Counted from the stretch's first letter, positions 42,801-54,331 are shown. The stretch is 64,000 nt of DNA from Seiridium cupressi (GCA_036674765.1 JARVKI010000015.1:496001-560000), one strand, 5' to 3'. Notes: generated from the sequence alone by a model not told the origin. Numbers and translations: made by a program.

Positions 42801-44836
42801 GGGTCCATATACAAGATCAGCCTGCTGAAGCTTTGTACGAGGACGGTGATGACATGGATTTATGGGATATTGAAGCATCACGGCCTACACCTCGATCCAC
42901 GAGGGTACTACGTGCCGGGACTCAAGAACGTAGACAGTCGCAGACCCAGGTCGGAGTAACAAGCCCTGTGCCTCCATCTGCGTCTGTCCATGCAGCTGTG
43001 CCCGCCGCAGTTGACGTCAACCCTCCACGTCGTAGCAAGATCCCAAGCCCTTGGAGGCGGAACACCAGACGTTTGATCTACCAGGATAATTTCAGAAGCC
43101 CGTCCGAGATTGACATGGAGGACAGCCCACCGAGCGATGTGGAACGCGCTACCTCAGTTCCCCAAATCACTGTTCAGGAGGAGGTTGTGATTCAGGAATC
43201 TCCACAGTCGGCCCACCAGGATTTCCACGTTGGTCGGGAATACGAGGAGGAATTTGAAGATGAGGAGGAGGAGAAGCAGCAGCAGCAGCAGCAGGAGGAG
43301 GAGCAGGGAGATGAGCCTGAGGATGACGGCTCATACGAACTTATGGAGCACGAAGAGCCGGATGAGCCCGAGCGACCACCTCCAGCGCCAGGACATCAGA
43401 AGAGTGGGACACCCCTTTTTGAACAGTCGGTGTTGCAGGAGTACTCCATGTTATCGCAGAACGACAGACCTCCCACGGCAACTCGAGCAATACAAGAAAA
43501 GCCCGCACCAGCTAGGAGGAGCTTCTTTGGGAATTTCGACATTTTGTCATTCTTCTCATCCCCTCGACCGCCGCCGGTCACCAACAACCCACCCAAGACG
43601 CAAATTGATGAGACCCCTATGCACCAAACGACTGCAAAGCCTCTACCACGCTCGATACAAAGCATCGATAGGTCTCTCGATGAAGGACCCCAATCTGCAC
43701 TACGGGCTCCTGGTCTCTTCCCGGCGATACGGCAGAAGACCTTCAACCCTAGCCCTGAACGAAGAGTCGACCTGTTCTCGCCAGGCACAGCCCTTCACTC
43801 GAATGACACTGTACCTGATACTTATGCCGAAACTCCCTCGACTCCTGAGCGGCAGGATTTCCCTTCCATCCCACAGAAGCGCAACTTCACTCCTCTTTCA
43901 GGACAGTCCCGAAACACGGCCTCGCTCTTCACCCCTAGTCGACAGGGTTCAACGCCTGCTGAGGATGCTCGCACGCCGTCTCCAGAGTACGATGATCCTA
44001 GAGAGCCGGATTACAGTGATGAAGAGGAGTCTATGGCGACTGACGGGCCGTCCTTTGAGCGTATCCCACCTCGCGAAAAGCCGTCGCAGTGGGACAAGAC
44101 ACTCAGTCCAACTAAATCCTGCCTCCGCTCTCCCCTCAAGCCAAAGACCCCCGGGCGAGTGGTGGAGTTCACAAGTAGTGTCTTGAGCCCTGAAGCGCAA
44201 GCGAATGTTCGCGCCAATCAGCAGCGAGTTCTGAACACCATCAGCAACGGTGGCTCTAACATCGCCACCAGCAACCCTCGTACTGCAATAACCAACCCTT
44301 CTCCTCTGCGGATCACGTCCTCCTACAATTCCCTGGAGCACGACAAGGAGAACACGCCCTCACCGTCCAAATCTCCGGAACGTCAGGTGACTCAGTCAGC
44401 ACATGCAACACGCCCTCAAAATGTGGCTCCAGCCAAGCTCTCCTCTACAGCGTGGTCTCATGCTCATTGGATCCGTCTCGATGAGGTTCTTCAGCTCCGC
44501 AAGAGAGATCCCATGCAGTTCCAAATGTTTTTCCCTTCCGTAGTCCCGGGTAAGCATCCCTTGTCTGGCTTGGAAGTCGCCACACACGACGCAAAGATGG
44601 TGCTTGAGGACTGGCATATGGAGGTGGTCGAGGCGTTCAGAAGTGAACTGTTCACAGACCCGAGATCTTTGGCCGAGAAGGACGCAGGCATCCAGGAATG
44701 GGATGCTCGAGCGCTCAGCAAGCGCCTGTTTGCGCTCATGGTTGGCGAAGAGCGCAGAAGAAGTGGCAAGTATGTCAGTGGTCAGAGCAAAAGGGGAGGT
44801 GGTCCCAATAGCAAGGGAAAGCAGGCCGTTCGATGA
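39827..44836 (+). CDS. Large AT-hook chromatin protein of unknown function
   Basis: Encodes 1669 residues without a recognisable intron. The ATG at 39827 begins MASLLDFSSSPDPLGDE, and the 67 codons before it look like leader. Two AT-hooks are visible: RGRPRGS at 141-147 and RGRPRKA near 232-238. AT-hooks bind the minor groove of AT-rich DNA. The body is disordered, rich in Ser, Pro, Glu and Arg. It holds two related blocks around 500-570 (DDSFSSIPDSVLQAATP and EDSFSEVPEEILTAATP), a Pro-Ala repeat near 803-815, acidic runs and a short poly-Gln near 1150. A compact folded C-terminus starts near residue 1540 (WSHAHWIRLDEVLQL) and ends with LSKRLFALMVGEERRRSG. That C-terminus looks conserved but I cannot name its family. 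It is probably a nuclear, DNA-associated protein. The function is unknown. Confidence 0.8.
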   Translation: MASLLDFSSSPDPLGDEAPSSLRPIARRTAGNPKAYPRESSLQLPSSIARARPLSTAKSPRKQMFELDVGNERSPQRLLVTVEAEDERGRPSGVNRRLFSASPTRSISRRRESTTTTVVPLRGLTDDEGGASGDAPTTRRRGRPRGSLGSKNGTPNPRGKKRAGTPLHQESRAKRHSGEASSDATSHGDALMESNGNSVAEPTPKPKTRTRKTPKKANTPAVPSSNPTGRKRGRPRKALLPNEVAGLTSEADHRPSDADVIPNKDMPDSGEAPLEDDTRIDANSKPRQTAISRDNSAALSSPPIARDADQSRTDHSSRLRSSVARQSSEQIEEASTREARVGDADALMFDDFMGEPHSDLDSEVDGYDGATYSGQDNLTHASDFSMIAVEALPSFQASFQSNRSGMIEEDNRFADAGDETNFIISQTMESWKRSTQTEARGPSDPKNLGAEVEEELPNEGHDSRQQQIRNGTSEFGSSQSSWTRSPRRQPKAMPLSRQIFTNRAPHVDDSFSSIPDSVLQAATPGRLPMKPATTHIVEDDSNMYEDSFSEVPEEILTAATPRPARTAAHVGKNDSREISSEGEPQSASRSTNIGSDRLPTPDDTNSSTTDAKNGLGEDTQRMVVEPSAVVNTSDLNIRSSPPTISRQLNTMKLQSESAHTISRHFDTMALQSEQSQAEQDMADTPLRRSPSAQLPLTNTGSPDQLQTLQPPVPSRRPTLSPIVRAGRTLQNIMSDRSSPDDLGSSLGSPFRGSVQNDSRQSSVARSPARNSNHRRTGSDSRSLFNPIVSLSQSVRSAFASSQRPAPAPAPAPAPAPAAPPPPIIAPAPGRSDGEDPFGPDMHDYSQTEALRRSAYGTATSQTTTQPNQVDFFPEVPSSTRAAPPSEPAVEHEISSIAGNDDPSSPATQRSRRMSASQRSANLSAFAPRSSHNSRLHSINDVQEENQDGEEGQGGEGDRDDEESQDSDRNDFDDEIGQEDSHSEDDQGHEHEGVHIQDQPAEALYEDGDDMDLWDIEASRPTPRSTRVLRAGTQERRQSQTQVGVTSPVPPSASVHAAVPAAVDVNPPRRSKIPSPWRRNTRRLIYQDNFRSPSEIDMEDSPPSDVERATSVPQITVQEEVVIQESPQSAHQDFHVGREYEEEFEDEEEEKQQQQQQEEEQGDEPEDDGSYELMEHEEPDEPERPPPAPGHQKSGTPLFEQSVLQEYSMLSQNDRPPTATRAIQEKPAPARRSFFGNFDILSFFSSPRPPPVTNNPPKTQIDETPMHQTTAKPLPRSIQSIDRSLDEGPQSALRAPGLFPAIRQKTFNPSPERRVDLFSPGTALHSNDTVPDTYAETPSTPERQDFPSIPQKRNFTPLSGQSRNTASLFTPSRQGSTPAEDARTPSPEYDDPREPDYSDEEESMATDGPSFERIPPREKPSQWDKTLSPTKSCLRSPLKPKTPGRVVEFTSSVLSPEAQANVRANQQRVLNTISNGGSNIATSNPRTAITNPSPLRITSSYNSLEHDKENTPSPSKSPERQVTQSAHATRPQNVAPAKLSSTAWSHAHWIRLDEVLQLRKRDPMQFQMFFPSVVPGKHPLSGLEVATHDAKMVLEDWHMEVVEAFRSELFTDPRSLAEKDAGIQEWDARALSKRLFALMVGEERRRSGKYVSGQSKRGGGPNSKGKQAVR

Positions 44837-45416
44837 GAAGCGACTTGGAGAACGAAGGTGAAATGTTGGACCAACCAGGCGTCCTGTTTGGAAGTCGTGG
44901 AAGAGTAATGAGGAATGGCATTGACAGGCGTTATCATGGATCATGTTTTGTTTTACTTTTTTTGTGTTACGATACCCGGTTCGCATCGCATTGCATCGCA
45001 ACGGGTCAAATTGGGCGTTGATCAAACGGATAGATACGCATCATGAGCACGCATAGGGGTTGTATAGTTATGTTGTGGTACATGACAACATGGCAAAATG
45101 AGAGGCCGAGAACTTCATAAATGTGTTTCAATCATTCTGGTGTATGCAAAACCATGGTGCAAAACTTGACGGTCCTGCTTATTATGACAGGAAATGTGGC
45201 CGGTGGTGGGATCACTAAGTCTGGGCATTGTCCATTGGTACTGCCGGACGATTAATTTGTTCGTCTACTCTAGAATTACAGTTGAACAACCCTTTTCATC
45301 TCATTTCGTCAGACTCTGGGCCTTGTTAAGATCTGTCACAACATCTCGGGGATCCAGCAGGGTCATATTTAGTCTACACCCTTGGGACCTTGGCTGCCCT
45401 CGACTAGCGAGATGAT
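44837..45416. other. Convergent intergenic region
   Basis: Lies between the AT-hook gene (+) and rpn6 (-). No gene is supported. Confidence 0.4.
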
Positions 45417-46799
45417 CTATTCAAGCATAGACGCCTGGTTGGTATATAGCACGTCCACAACATTGCTCAGCTTCTCAAGAGTGGTTAATGCCGCATCGTA
45501 GCTCTCATCCCTTTGCGTCTCATCGAAAATGATCAAACAGCCTGCGCCCTGATCCAACACACCGATGATGACTTTATCCAGAATCATCTGACTGAGCTTA
45601 CGCTCGATTTGCTGCGTGTCAAGTCCCACAAGCTGAGCAATGTGGCTAATCTCGACACGACTGAACGGCTCGATCACCTTGATCAAGTTCTGCTCCAACA
45701 TGGCATCATAGAGACGTCGTAGGTGGTTCCGAATGAAGGCGTCAGAGCCAAGCTCGTACTTGTAGGCAGCGAGCGCGCGCTCGTATTCTTCGAGACTGCG
45801 GTTGCTATGGGCTCGCGCAATCGCCTTCATGGCTTCTAGGTTCTGGCCAGCGTACTTCTGGGCTTGCTTTGACGCCATCAAGTTGTTGACATCATCGACC
45901 AGGTTCAGCATGATCTTACAGAGGAGCATGTACTGGAGGGCGGCCGTTGCCTTTACCGTCTCGTCTTGGGAATGGTAACCGTCGAGGGCTTCGATGAAGT
46001 AGGAGAAGGCCGTGTTGAAGTCCTGGTCCATGGTGTGTAGCATGCCGGACTGCATGTCCAGGTTGGCCTGCAGAAGGGGAGGAGTGTATACAGACGCGGC
46101 GCTTGTCCGGGCGCTGGTCAGGGCTGCACGAGCCTTCGATGTGTTGCCGAGGGCCTGGTATACTCTCGATTCCAGCAGTTGCACCTCGACTAGAACCAAC
46201 TTGTCATCCAAACGCTTAAGCTCGCGCAGAAGGCCGTTGATGAGGGTGAGGGCTTCATAGTAGGACTGCTTCGCCATGTGAAGAGATACAAGTCGAGTCT
46301 CGAGATTCTGTCGCAGGAAAGTTCGGCGCTCCGAGGTGGCCCATTCTATACATGACTTTGTGATCGAAATCTGGGTGTCGGTGGAATTGGGGATGCCTTC
46401 GAAGAGATCTAGCAGTTGGCGGACTGTGGAGGGGTATTAGTGGCCCGTTCCAACAAGACAGTGGGTGTATTACATACCCAACTTGGCTGTCTTGGCCTTT
46501 GCAAACGACGATAGCACGGTTCTGCTCGTTGTGACGAGATCCACAAGCTCCTGCGACTTCCTGGAATGCAGTCAATATACATGGCGCCCGTTGATTGGGC
46601 TGGTGGACAGATTCACTGACTTCTCGTCTCGGTACAGCCCGCCCAACTTCAGCAATGCGGTCTCGTATTCCTTGATGGCGGCATCTGAGGTGACGGAGGG
46701 AGGCTTCGATATGATTTCCTTGTAGATGGCCTCGGCTTTCCGGGGATCGGTGCTCTCGAGCGTTTGCGCCTCGTTTACGGCTGATGTGCCTACCGCCAT
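45417..46799 (-). CDS. rpn6: 26S proteasome regulatory subunit Rpn6 (PSMD11)
   Basis: Three exons, 46799-46621, 46560-46478 and 46423-45417, with introns 46561-46620 (GTCAGT donor) and 46424-46477 (GTATGT), giving 422 residues, the normal Rpn6 size. Exon 1 carries EAIYKEIISKPP and KEYETALLKLGGLYRD. Exon 2 gives VTTSRTVLSSFAKAKTAKL, a Rpn6 signature. Exon 3 holds the TPR-like alpha-solenoid and the C-terminal PCI domain (ELGSDAFIRNHLRRLYDAML, FSRVEISHIAQLVGLD, and QMILDKVIIGVLDQGAG for the winged helix). Rpn6 is a lid subunit that braces the lid against the 20S core and the base ATPases. The GTCAGT donor of intron 1 is slightly unusual but the frame and family sequence support it. The gene diverges from sof1. 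Confidence 0.94.
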
Positions 46800-47307
46800 G
46801 GTGACTTCTGCTGGCAGACAGGAGCTCTCGTACAAGTGGAGATGGGAGCGGCGCGAAGGAGTGCGCAGAATATGGTTTGAAATGGGATTGGCAAGGCCGA
46901 AATTGCGGATGTGTGTTGTGGTGTCGGTTGTTGATGTCAAGCGTTGCTAATCGATGAGCTCGGGTGCGACTAAAGCTACAGCTTGCCAGCCTTGCAGAGC
47001 CGCCGAGCTGTACTTGGTAGCAGCCCCAGGCAATCTATTACAGGCTTCCACTGCCGCGCACGTCGTACCTTTTAGTGGCTAGCTCGCCTACGCCAGCCCA
47101 CTTCACGTGACGCTGACCGCCACTAAAGCGATAAGATAGGCCCAAAAGACCCATAAAAAAGTTACAGTGGTGGGACAAATCAATCGCATGCTCGGATTTC
47201 GCTTCACTTCACTTCAAGCTATCAAGGTCATCGTCACTGCATTAACAGCCTGGACGCCACTGCCGACAATCCCAACTTCTATCAAGCCTGCAAGGCCACT
47301 TTCCATC
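46800..47307. promoter_or_regulatory. Divergent promoter of rpn6 and sof1
   Basis: A bidirectional region of about 500 bases. A CACGTG E-box (47104-47109, in TTCACGTGAC) and a GATAAGATAG site nearby are visible. CACGTG is the core of Cbf1- and bHLH-type sites in fungi. Whether it acts here is unknown. Confidence 0.5.
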
Positions 47308-49149
47308 ATGAAGGTATGTTGATCGATCTGTGGCCAAAACCAAAATAGCGAGACTGACCAGCCAAGATCAAAGCGGTCTCCCGCTCCATCGAATCCTATG
47401 CTGCGCCGGGCTCTTCGACGACCAAGAGCCCGAGAAATCTAGATACTGCCCTGTAAGATAACACAGAATTTGACAGACCTAAGCGCCCGTGGTAAACTTT
47501 GGGGCAGATTGCTAATATGCCGTTCAGACACCCGTTCGAGCGCGCCCGTGAATACACTCGCGCACTCCAAGCGACCAAACTTGAGCGCGTGTTCGCGGCG
47601 CCCTTCATTGGCCAACTCGGCCTCGGCCACACGGATGGAGTGTACTCCCTATGCCAGAAGAAGGATGATGTAGAGACGTTTGCGTCTGGGTCGGGTGACG
47701 GGTGAGTCGACTCGTTGCATACGAGGAGGATATCTCCAAAAGCTGACCGGACGACAGTGTGATCAAAGTCTGGGATCTTAGCACGAAAAATGAAACTTGG
47801 TCCACCACTGGGCACGAAAACATAGTCAAAGGCATGACATGTAAGCAAAACCCGTGACTATTTTCTATCCTCGGAGCCAAACCTATTCGAGAGAAGAATC
47901 GCTAACTCCAAGTGTTCAGGGACTCGGGACGGAAAACTGTTGACATGCGCGAGCGATAGAACTATAAAACTATGGGACCCTACGACACCAAACAACTCGC
48001 CGCCGTTGAATACATTCCTAGGCAATTCCGCCTTCACAAGTCTATCACATCACAGGTCGCGGAACATATTCGCAGCTAGTTCGGGAATGAACATTAGCGT
48101 ATGCTTGTACAAGACATAGTAGTCCATGTACAGTCTACTAACCCATCGACAGATATATGATTTGGAACGTCAGGGCGCTGCGGCGGAGACATTGTCGGTA
48201 CGCGATTTTCAGTCTTATTTTATGACCTCCCTGATTCGTCCTTTTTGTTCTCGAGACATGGGCTCCAACTCCCGAAAACTCTCCCAACAAACTCGAAGAA
48301 GTACCACTAATCATTCATGTTATAGTGGCCCCAAAACATCGATACTATTAACCGCGTATGCTTTAACCAGGTGGAGACGAGCCTTTTGCTGAGCACATCG
48401 AGTGACAGGAGCATGGTCTTGTACGACCTCAGGACAAACACCGCGGTGGGCAGGACTTTCTTGAACTTCGCTTGCAACTCCCTCAGTTGGAATCCCATGG
48501 AGGGCTTCAATGCTGCCGTGGCCTCTGAAGACCACAACGTTTACCTGTTCGACCTGCGCCGGACAGATAAAGCCCTGAATATTCTGAAAGGGCATGTCTC
48601 AGCTGTTATGGATGTTGATTTCTCGCGTAAGCAACTCCCGATCGCTTGTCAAGTGCGCCAAGAAGAAATCGCTGACTTGATATTATAGCGACTGGCCAAG
48701 AACTTGTTACAGCATCTTATGACAGGACTGTACGTCTGTGGGAGCAAATGAAAGGACACAGTAGAGATGTATACCATACCAAGCGGATGCAGAGGGTCTT
48801 CTGTGCCGCCTTCACTCCAGATTCCAAGTACGTGTTATCAGGGTCTGATGACGGCAATGTGAGGCTTTGGAGAGCGCAAGCGTCCAAGCGCGAGGGTATG
48901 ATGTCAGGCCGCCAACGCCAGGCACTTGAGTATAACGAAGCTTTATCGAACCGCTATGCTCACATGCCCGAAATTCGGAGAATCAAGAGGCACAGGCATA
49001 TCCCGAAGGTGGTCAAGAAGGCGGGCGAGATCAAAGGCGAAGAACTCAAGTCCATCAAGCGTCGTGAAGAGAACGAACGCAAGCATACCAAGAAACAGTT
49101 CGAGAAGAGGCGGAGCGAACGGGAAAAGGTTGTTTTGGCCAAGGAGTAG
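47308..49149 (+). CDS. sof1: Sof1/DCAF13 U3 snoRNP-associated WD40 protein
   Basis: Eight exons, 47308-47313, 47367-47452, 47528-47701, 47758-47840, 47920-48098, 48153-48197, 48326-48626 and 48689-49149, with consistent phases and 444 residues. The first exon is just ATG AAG. The second gives IKAVSRSIESYAAPG and the third the Sof1 signature LHPFERAREYTRALQATKLERVF. WD40 repeats follow (ASGSGDGVIKVWD, LTCASDRTIKLWD, FDLRR, TASYDRTVRLWEQ, LSGSDDGNVRLWR). The C-terminal Sof1 domain contains EYNEALSNRYAHMPEIRRI and a very basic tail. Sof1 acts in the nucleolus with U3 snoRNP to process 18S rRNA precursor, and in metazoa it is DCAF13 of Cul4-DDB1. The intron density is the highest in this window. 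Confidence 0.94.
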
Positions 49150-49970
49150 TAAGGGCGCGAAGCTTGACGTTCTTGTCGGATGCATTTACGAGGCGTTTTT
49201 GGTTGGTTGGGAAAAGCATCAGGCATATATCCAGGCATGTCGAAGCGGCGTTCTAGTGGCACAGGCCCATCGATGTGACTAATTTATAGTGGCAACCAAA
49301 TCTTGCAAACAAAAGTCTGTTCACTGCACAAAATGCTTATTTCTGTGAATGCTTACGAAATTTGGTACCGATGATTGCGAAGAGGCGCTGCAAAAGCCCA
49401 TTACGGATTGTTCAGTATGTTTCTGTTCACCACTCACGAATATGTCAGAATATTCATAGAGTCGACCGTCTTCTCGTTGGCTACATGTATTTTGTGACGT
49501 TTGTAAGAGCTAGCAGTCGTCAGCAGGTTACCGTCAATGGTGGAACAGAGGCGCATCGTGTTGTCGAATACTCACCGCTATGGCCTGAATATTGTTACAC
49601 ATTTGAAAGGATTTAGGGAAGATCTTTTCGGAAAAATTGCTCGCCCTTGATAATGAAGATGTCTGGGTGCCCCCTGCTGTTTAATAAAGACCTGCCGGCC
49701 CCTTTCCTGACGAAAAGCAAGCGTTGCAACCATAGGACGTACTCGAAGTACACAGAGAATATGCTAGCTTATGTAAACAAATCTCGACACCGTTCCACAA
49801 TTTATTAGGAGAAAAGCTCGATACAAGGTTGGCCGACTCTCATTGTTTTCCCGCACGCATAGCTAGTTTGGGTTACCCCCAATACTAAAGGTCAAAAATA
49901 CAGACTTCTGATTCAAACAAGAATCTAGTGAAACGCCACGGGTATTTTATATGGGGTGACCACCTATTCC
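49150..49970. other. Convergent intergenic region
   Basis: Lies between sof1 (+) and the transcription-factor domain gene (-). No gene is supported. Confidence 0.4.
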
Positions 49971-51994
49971 TCAGTCCTCGGCCCACTGACTTCGTAACGA
50001 AGCAAGCATCGGGGCCGTCCTCCAGCCAGTGGTTTCCTGCACGAGAGCAAGAAATTTCTCCACCGCCGCCTGATCTGGCTTGTCATAGAAAACACTACCC
50101 CCTGCGTTTTGCTGGTGGTCAGCATTGTTGCCAATTGTTTTTTTCTTCGGCGATAATGACAAGACAGCTCACTTACAGACTTCTAGAGCATGCCTGGCAC
50201 TGAAGAGCGTGTTCTGAGCCCTGGGGTTAGATATCGCCAGGCCAACGACATGGCGGAGGTGGCCACGGATAGTGTTCTAGTGCGAGCGCGTTAGATACCA
50301 TATAATCCTGATACACCTTTTTACCGGCAATTCACCTCAACTTTGCGTCCCTCCCTCAGCCCGGCGATGCCTGATTTTTGTGCTTTGTGCTCGGAGAGGA
50401 GAAGAACGATCTTCGCTATGTAATAGTATTGCAGTGCGACGACTATAAATTTGATTAAAATCCACTTGATCTCGGTATATCTACTGTACGCACCTTGGCA
50501 AGGCAGAGACATCCAAATGTCCGGAAAGGTGCGGCCAGACGATGCGTCACTAGGCGTTTGCCTGATTGGCACGAATGTCAGGGGCCGATCAGCATACCAT
50601 TCTTCGATTTCCTTGCTGACTGCGTCGAGCCCTTCTGACTTGGAGCTGGAGTCCTCCGAGTGTGCACAGGCTACGAGCTTGGCTAGCAAGAATACCATGC
50701 GCGCGGCGTACGAGGTATCTTCTCTGCGGTGAAATGTTTCAGACTCCCCGAACGCACTAAGGCTTGTCCTAAGAGGTGTCTGGCGGGCTATGGAGATGTA
50801 GATATCCTGCCGAAGGCAAAGCCATGCCGAAGCTTCGCTGAGCCCGCGGGTAAAGTCCAGGCTGTGCATTGAGTTCACAATCTGGGTGGTTCCCGCGAGA
50901 TGAAATTGTTCATCTTGAGCTGCAATGTTTTGTTACATTAAAGATCGAATCTGCATGAGACACATTACAAAGTCGGGACTCACAATCCATCTCCTCATAT
51001 TGCCTCAGGACACTGACCGCTGCGTGGACTTCCTCGGGCACGCGAGAGCCTGCGCTGGCAAGAGCCGGTATGAGGATATTTAGACACTTAGTGTAGTACT
51101 CCAATGCCTCAGCGTCCTCACTCTGAACGTTTCTATGCATATGGTGAGAAGAGAAAGCAAAAATGGCATAACGAAGTACGGGGTGAAAAAGAGCCCGGCG
51201 CGGAACTTCTGTTTCAAAGTGACGGTCTGGGTCAGTGATATCGGCCTGTCATTTCTGGTTAGAATCTTAAGACTGCATATGGATGTGCTGTTGAAGAGAT
51301 GTTCCTCACCCACAAGGCCATGTTGTCGATGTAGTTTCGCATCAGAATCGCCTCCCGCTCCGTGTAAGGTACAGCATGATTCTCAGTAGATAACAACGAA
51401 GCTGGCGATAGATAGTATCTATGTGGTGTACTGGTGATAGGAGTTCCCTCGCTGTACGGCAACTCATGATGAGGCCTGGAAGAAAGAGCAGGACTCGCAT
51501 GAGAATTGATGTGGAAAGAGGATTGTGAAAGGCCTGAACCATGGGTTCTGTGGTCAGATGGACTTCTATCTGGAACCGTGACGTCTCCATATAGACCTAT
51601 TCCAGTGCGTTCAGGAAAAGAAACCGGGTCAGGAACAGGTGGTCGTTGGTTGCTGACTGAACCATCTCCAGTTGCTTGTTTGTACAGCTTCCGTATCTGC
51701 ACAGTCTCGTCGCAAAAGGTAACTGTTGTGCCCAATTAGGCCAGCCAACACTATCAAGAGGGAAGTGGGGACTACTCACTGTCTCCTTCAGTATCGACCC
51801 ATATCTGGTTCTCACTGAACAGTTGTATCGGATCTCCCTGACTCGCGTCGTCCTTGAAGCGTATGCTTGAGGGTCGAACACACTGGATTCCATCCACCGC
51901 ACAAGCAGTACAACTTGGTATGGCATCATCGCCTACGAGAAATCAGTTTCGTTTTCCCAGAAAGCCATCGGGATGAGCTACTCACATTTTGCAT
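49971..51994 (-). CDS. Fungal transcription-factor domain protein lacking a visible zinc cluster
   Basis: I infer seven exons: 51994-51986, 51932-51780, 51696-51310, 51245-50984, 50919-50336, 50276-50177 and 50101-49971. Phases agree and give 541 residues. The acceptor of exon 3 is the least certain. The region from exon 3 onward is the fungal transcription-factor domain. It holds YTEREAILMRNYIDNMALW spliced to ADITDPDRHFETEVPRRALF, then HPVLRYAIFAFSSHH, then QFHLAGTTQIVN, and ends in FYDKPDQAAVEKFLALV. Such domains usually follow an N-terminal Zn2Cys6 cluster. No intact C-x2-C...C pattern is seen within about 300 bases upstream. Only a weak Arg/Ser/Cys-rich frame occurs near 52080. It may be a regulator without its own DNA-binding domain, a truncated gene, or one whose first exon I failed to see. 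Confidence 0.72.
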
Positions 51995-53980
51995 GGCGGA
52001 CTGCAAGATTTTTATATAAGTCCGTGAGATCTCAAGTTTTAATCGTGACAATAGAACACCTTACTTCGACAAGCCTGACTGCGACGAATTAATACACACG
52101 TGCTGCACTAAGATCAGAGCCTGTATTACTAACCATCCGAGCATTACTCGAGTTCTGACCTTACTGGGCCTCCCATCTTCCATGGTACTGGAGGTGTAAC
52201 TACACAGGATGAGGGGACGGCTATTCGTGCCGTAGCTCCATGTCCGATGAGCCGCGTTAGCAACGCAAGACAGCTGCAGCGAAGGACGCTCTGTCTGACG
52301 GTGGTATTATGGATTGCTCAAACTTCAGTCCGTACAGATGAACGATTAATGTTTTTTTTTACTTAGATGCAATTGCGGCGACGTTCGTTGTGACTAATGT
52401 TAGAGTTGACAATTTTATAGTGCTAAATCGTCACAACTGCGGGGAGGTTTATTAGTCAAGCTAAGCCACTACAGGCCTGTGTGCTTTACATTGGCTTTAT
52501 TGTACGGTAGAGACGTGAACAGCCGCCACAGCACTGGGTGACGCGCCTACTGCCTCGTAAGTAGTGGGTTCAGAGCCGTTCGGGAGGTACATCGATACCT
52601 GAGCCACGCTGCTTTAAGCCTGAACCGGGACTGAGCCTAGCCGGAGTTATGCCCCCAAATACATTGCACATATCATAAAAGTAATGAATGAATAAATTTA
52701 GCGTGACAAACTAACCATTAAACGTCTATCTCGTTTTACGGAAACTTTCCGTTCCTGCCTTTAAATTTATTATCCGTTAATAACGCTATAACACTATTTT
52801 CTAAATATATCAATCAAAGGTTAAAAATAATATTAGACCACGCTAAATTTATATCTTTTTCGAGGCCAAAATAACTTTCTTTATATAATTATACCAGTTC
52901 TTTATTTAAGGACCAAGTTATAATAAAAGGCGTTGTACTCCGTATCCGTAAAGGCGCCCTGATGCGGGCGTGCCCGATTCCCAGATCTCCGCTAAGAACA
53001 GATGCTACGCGGCGCACCATATATAAAAGCCGACAAGCAATTTCTGCAATAAAGAGCATGGTTTTAACCAGGCCCGTAAGGCTTTACTCTATGGTTGCGA
53101 TGTACATAAAGCCAATCAGACGGTGGTGGCAGCACCAACAAAATATAAAGGACTAAGACTGTGTATGAAATGGTACAACCTGATAAAGATATCCAGAACT
53201 TCGTCTTGTCGACTATAAACTACTGGTATATACCAAGTCATATCAATTAAGAGCCAAGATTTGTAGGCCCACAGTTCTACTATCACGGGAATAGTCTCAT
53301 CTCACCCTTTAATGATACTATAGAGTCAACCGCGTAAGCAACACTATAGCACCACGGCCACAATAATTCGTGATGTGGATAGCGAGGTTCGGAAAGTCGT
53401 CACGTTAGATAATAATGCTTCGCAAGTCACAGGCATATGAGCTGATAAGTCCTTGACGCCCTTTATCAGATAGCACTCATTCATGTTATGTTCATCGGAG
53501 GAGTGTATTTGTAGTTTTACCAGCTGTCTTAGGCCCTTTCTTTGCTTTTAGAGGCGAATTCTGCACCTTTATCAGATTCCCGGCAGCATACCTGCTCTCA
53601 GGTTTCACCTTTCTGAGCGGTGAAATTCAAGGCCAATGTCTTGTGCTATATATCTGATGTTTTTAGCTCTAGCTCCGGCGTGTCTGTCAGATAAGGTTGT
53701 CGCAGGGAGTGCTAGGGGCTGAGTATTGGCACGCTGACCTCTGCCTTCTATCGAATAAGGGGGGAGGCAACCCTAATATACACGATTGCGATCCGATACC
53801 GGATCGACTCTGACAGTGTCCCATCTATGAAGTCGGCAATAGTACTCGAGCCCATCTAAAAAGGATGATCGTACGCATATATCGGCTTTATCGAGATCAA
53901 ATCGACGGAGACAAGCGGCTGGTATCCAGCCCATTAAACTGAACCTTAGTTTTGAGACGCGATAGCTGGCCCGAATTGAC

Positions 53981-54331
53981 TCACCGCTTCTGATCGAAGT
54001 ACATTATGGGGAAGTATCTTTTCTCCGTAAAAGGGCCGCCGTCTTCGAACCCTTTTCGCCATCGGCCGATTTGACCTTTCTGGATATCGCGGCAATAGCA
54101 TCCGGGGATATCATTAAGCAAGCCTCTCTCTACAAGCGTACCCTTTATCCCGACCTCTTCAAGATTGCCAACGGGCAACATGAGGACAGTATACCATTCT
54201 TCGGTTTTCGGCCAGTAAGCCATATACAGTTCGCCGGCCGTAGGGTTCAGGATCCCATTGGATTGTTCAAGATGTCTCCTCTTCTCCCCTTTCTTTAAAG
54301 AGCAGCCTGGCGGTTTCTGTAGGTGTTGCAT
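53981..54331 (-). pseudogene. Unrecognised protein-like remnant
   Basis: A 116-codon frame with protein-like features: LNPTAGELYMAYWPKTEEWY, a strand pattern reminiscent of a Tudor- or SH3-like barrel, then MLPVGNLEEVGIKGTL and GFEDGGPFTEKRYFPIMYF. The upstream part of the same strand (54484-54678) is also open. It sits in an AT-rich island with no clear start. The family is not recognised. It is likely part of a once larger gene or mobile element. Confidence 0.35.
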
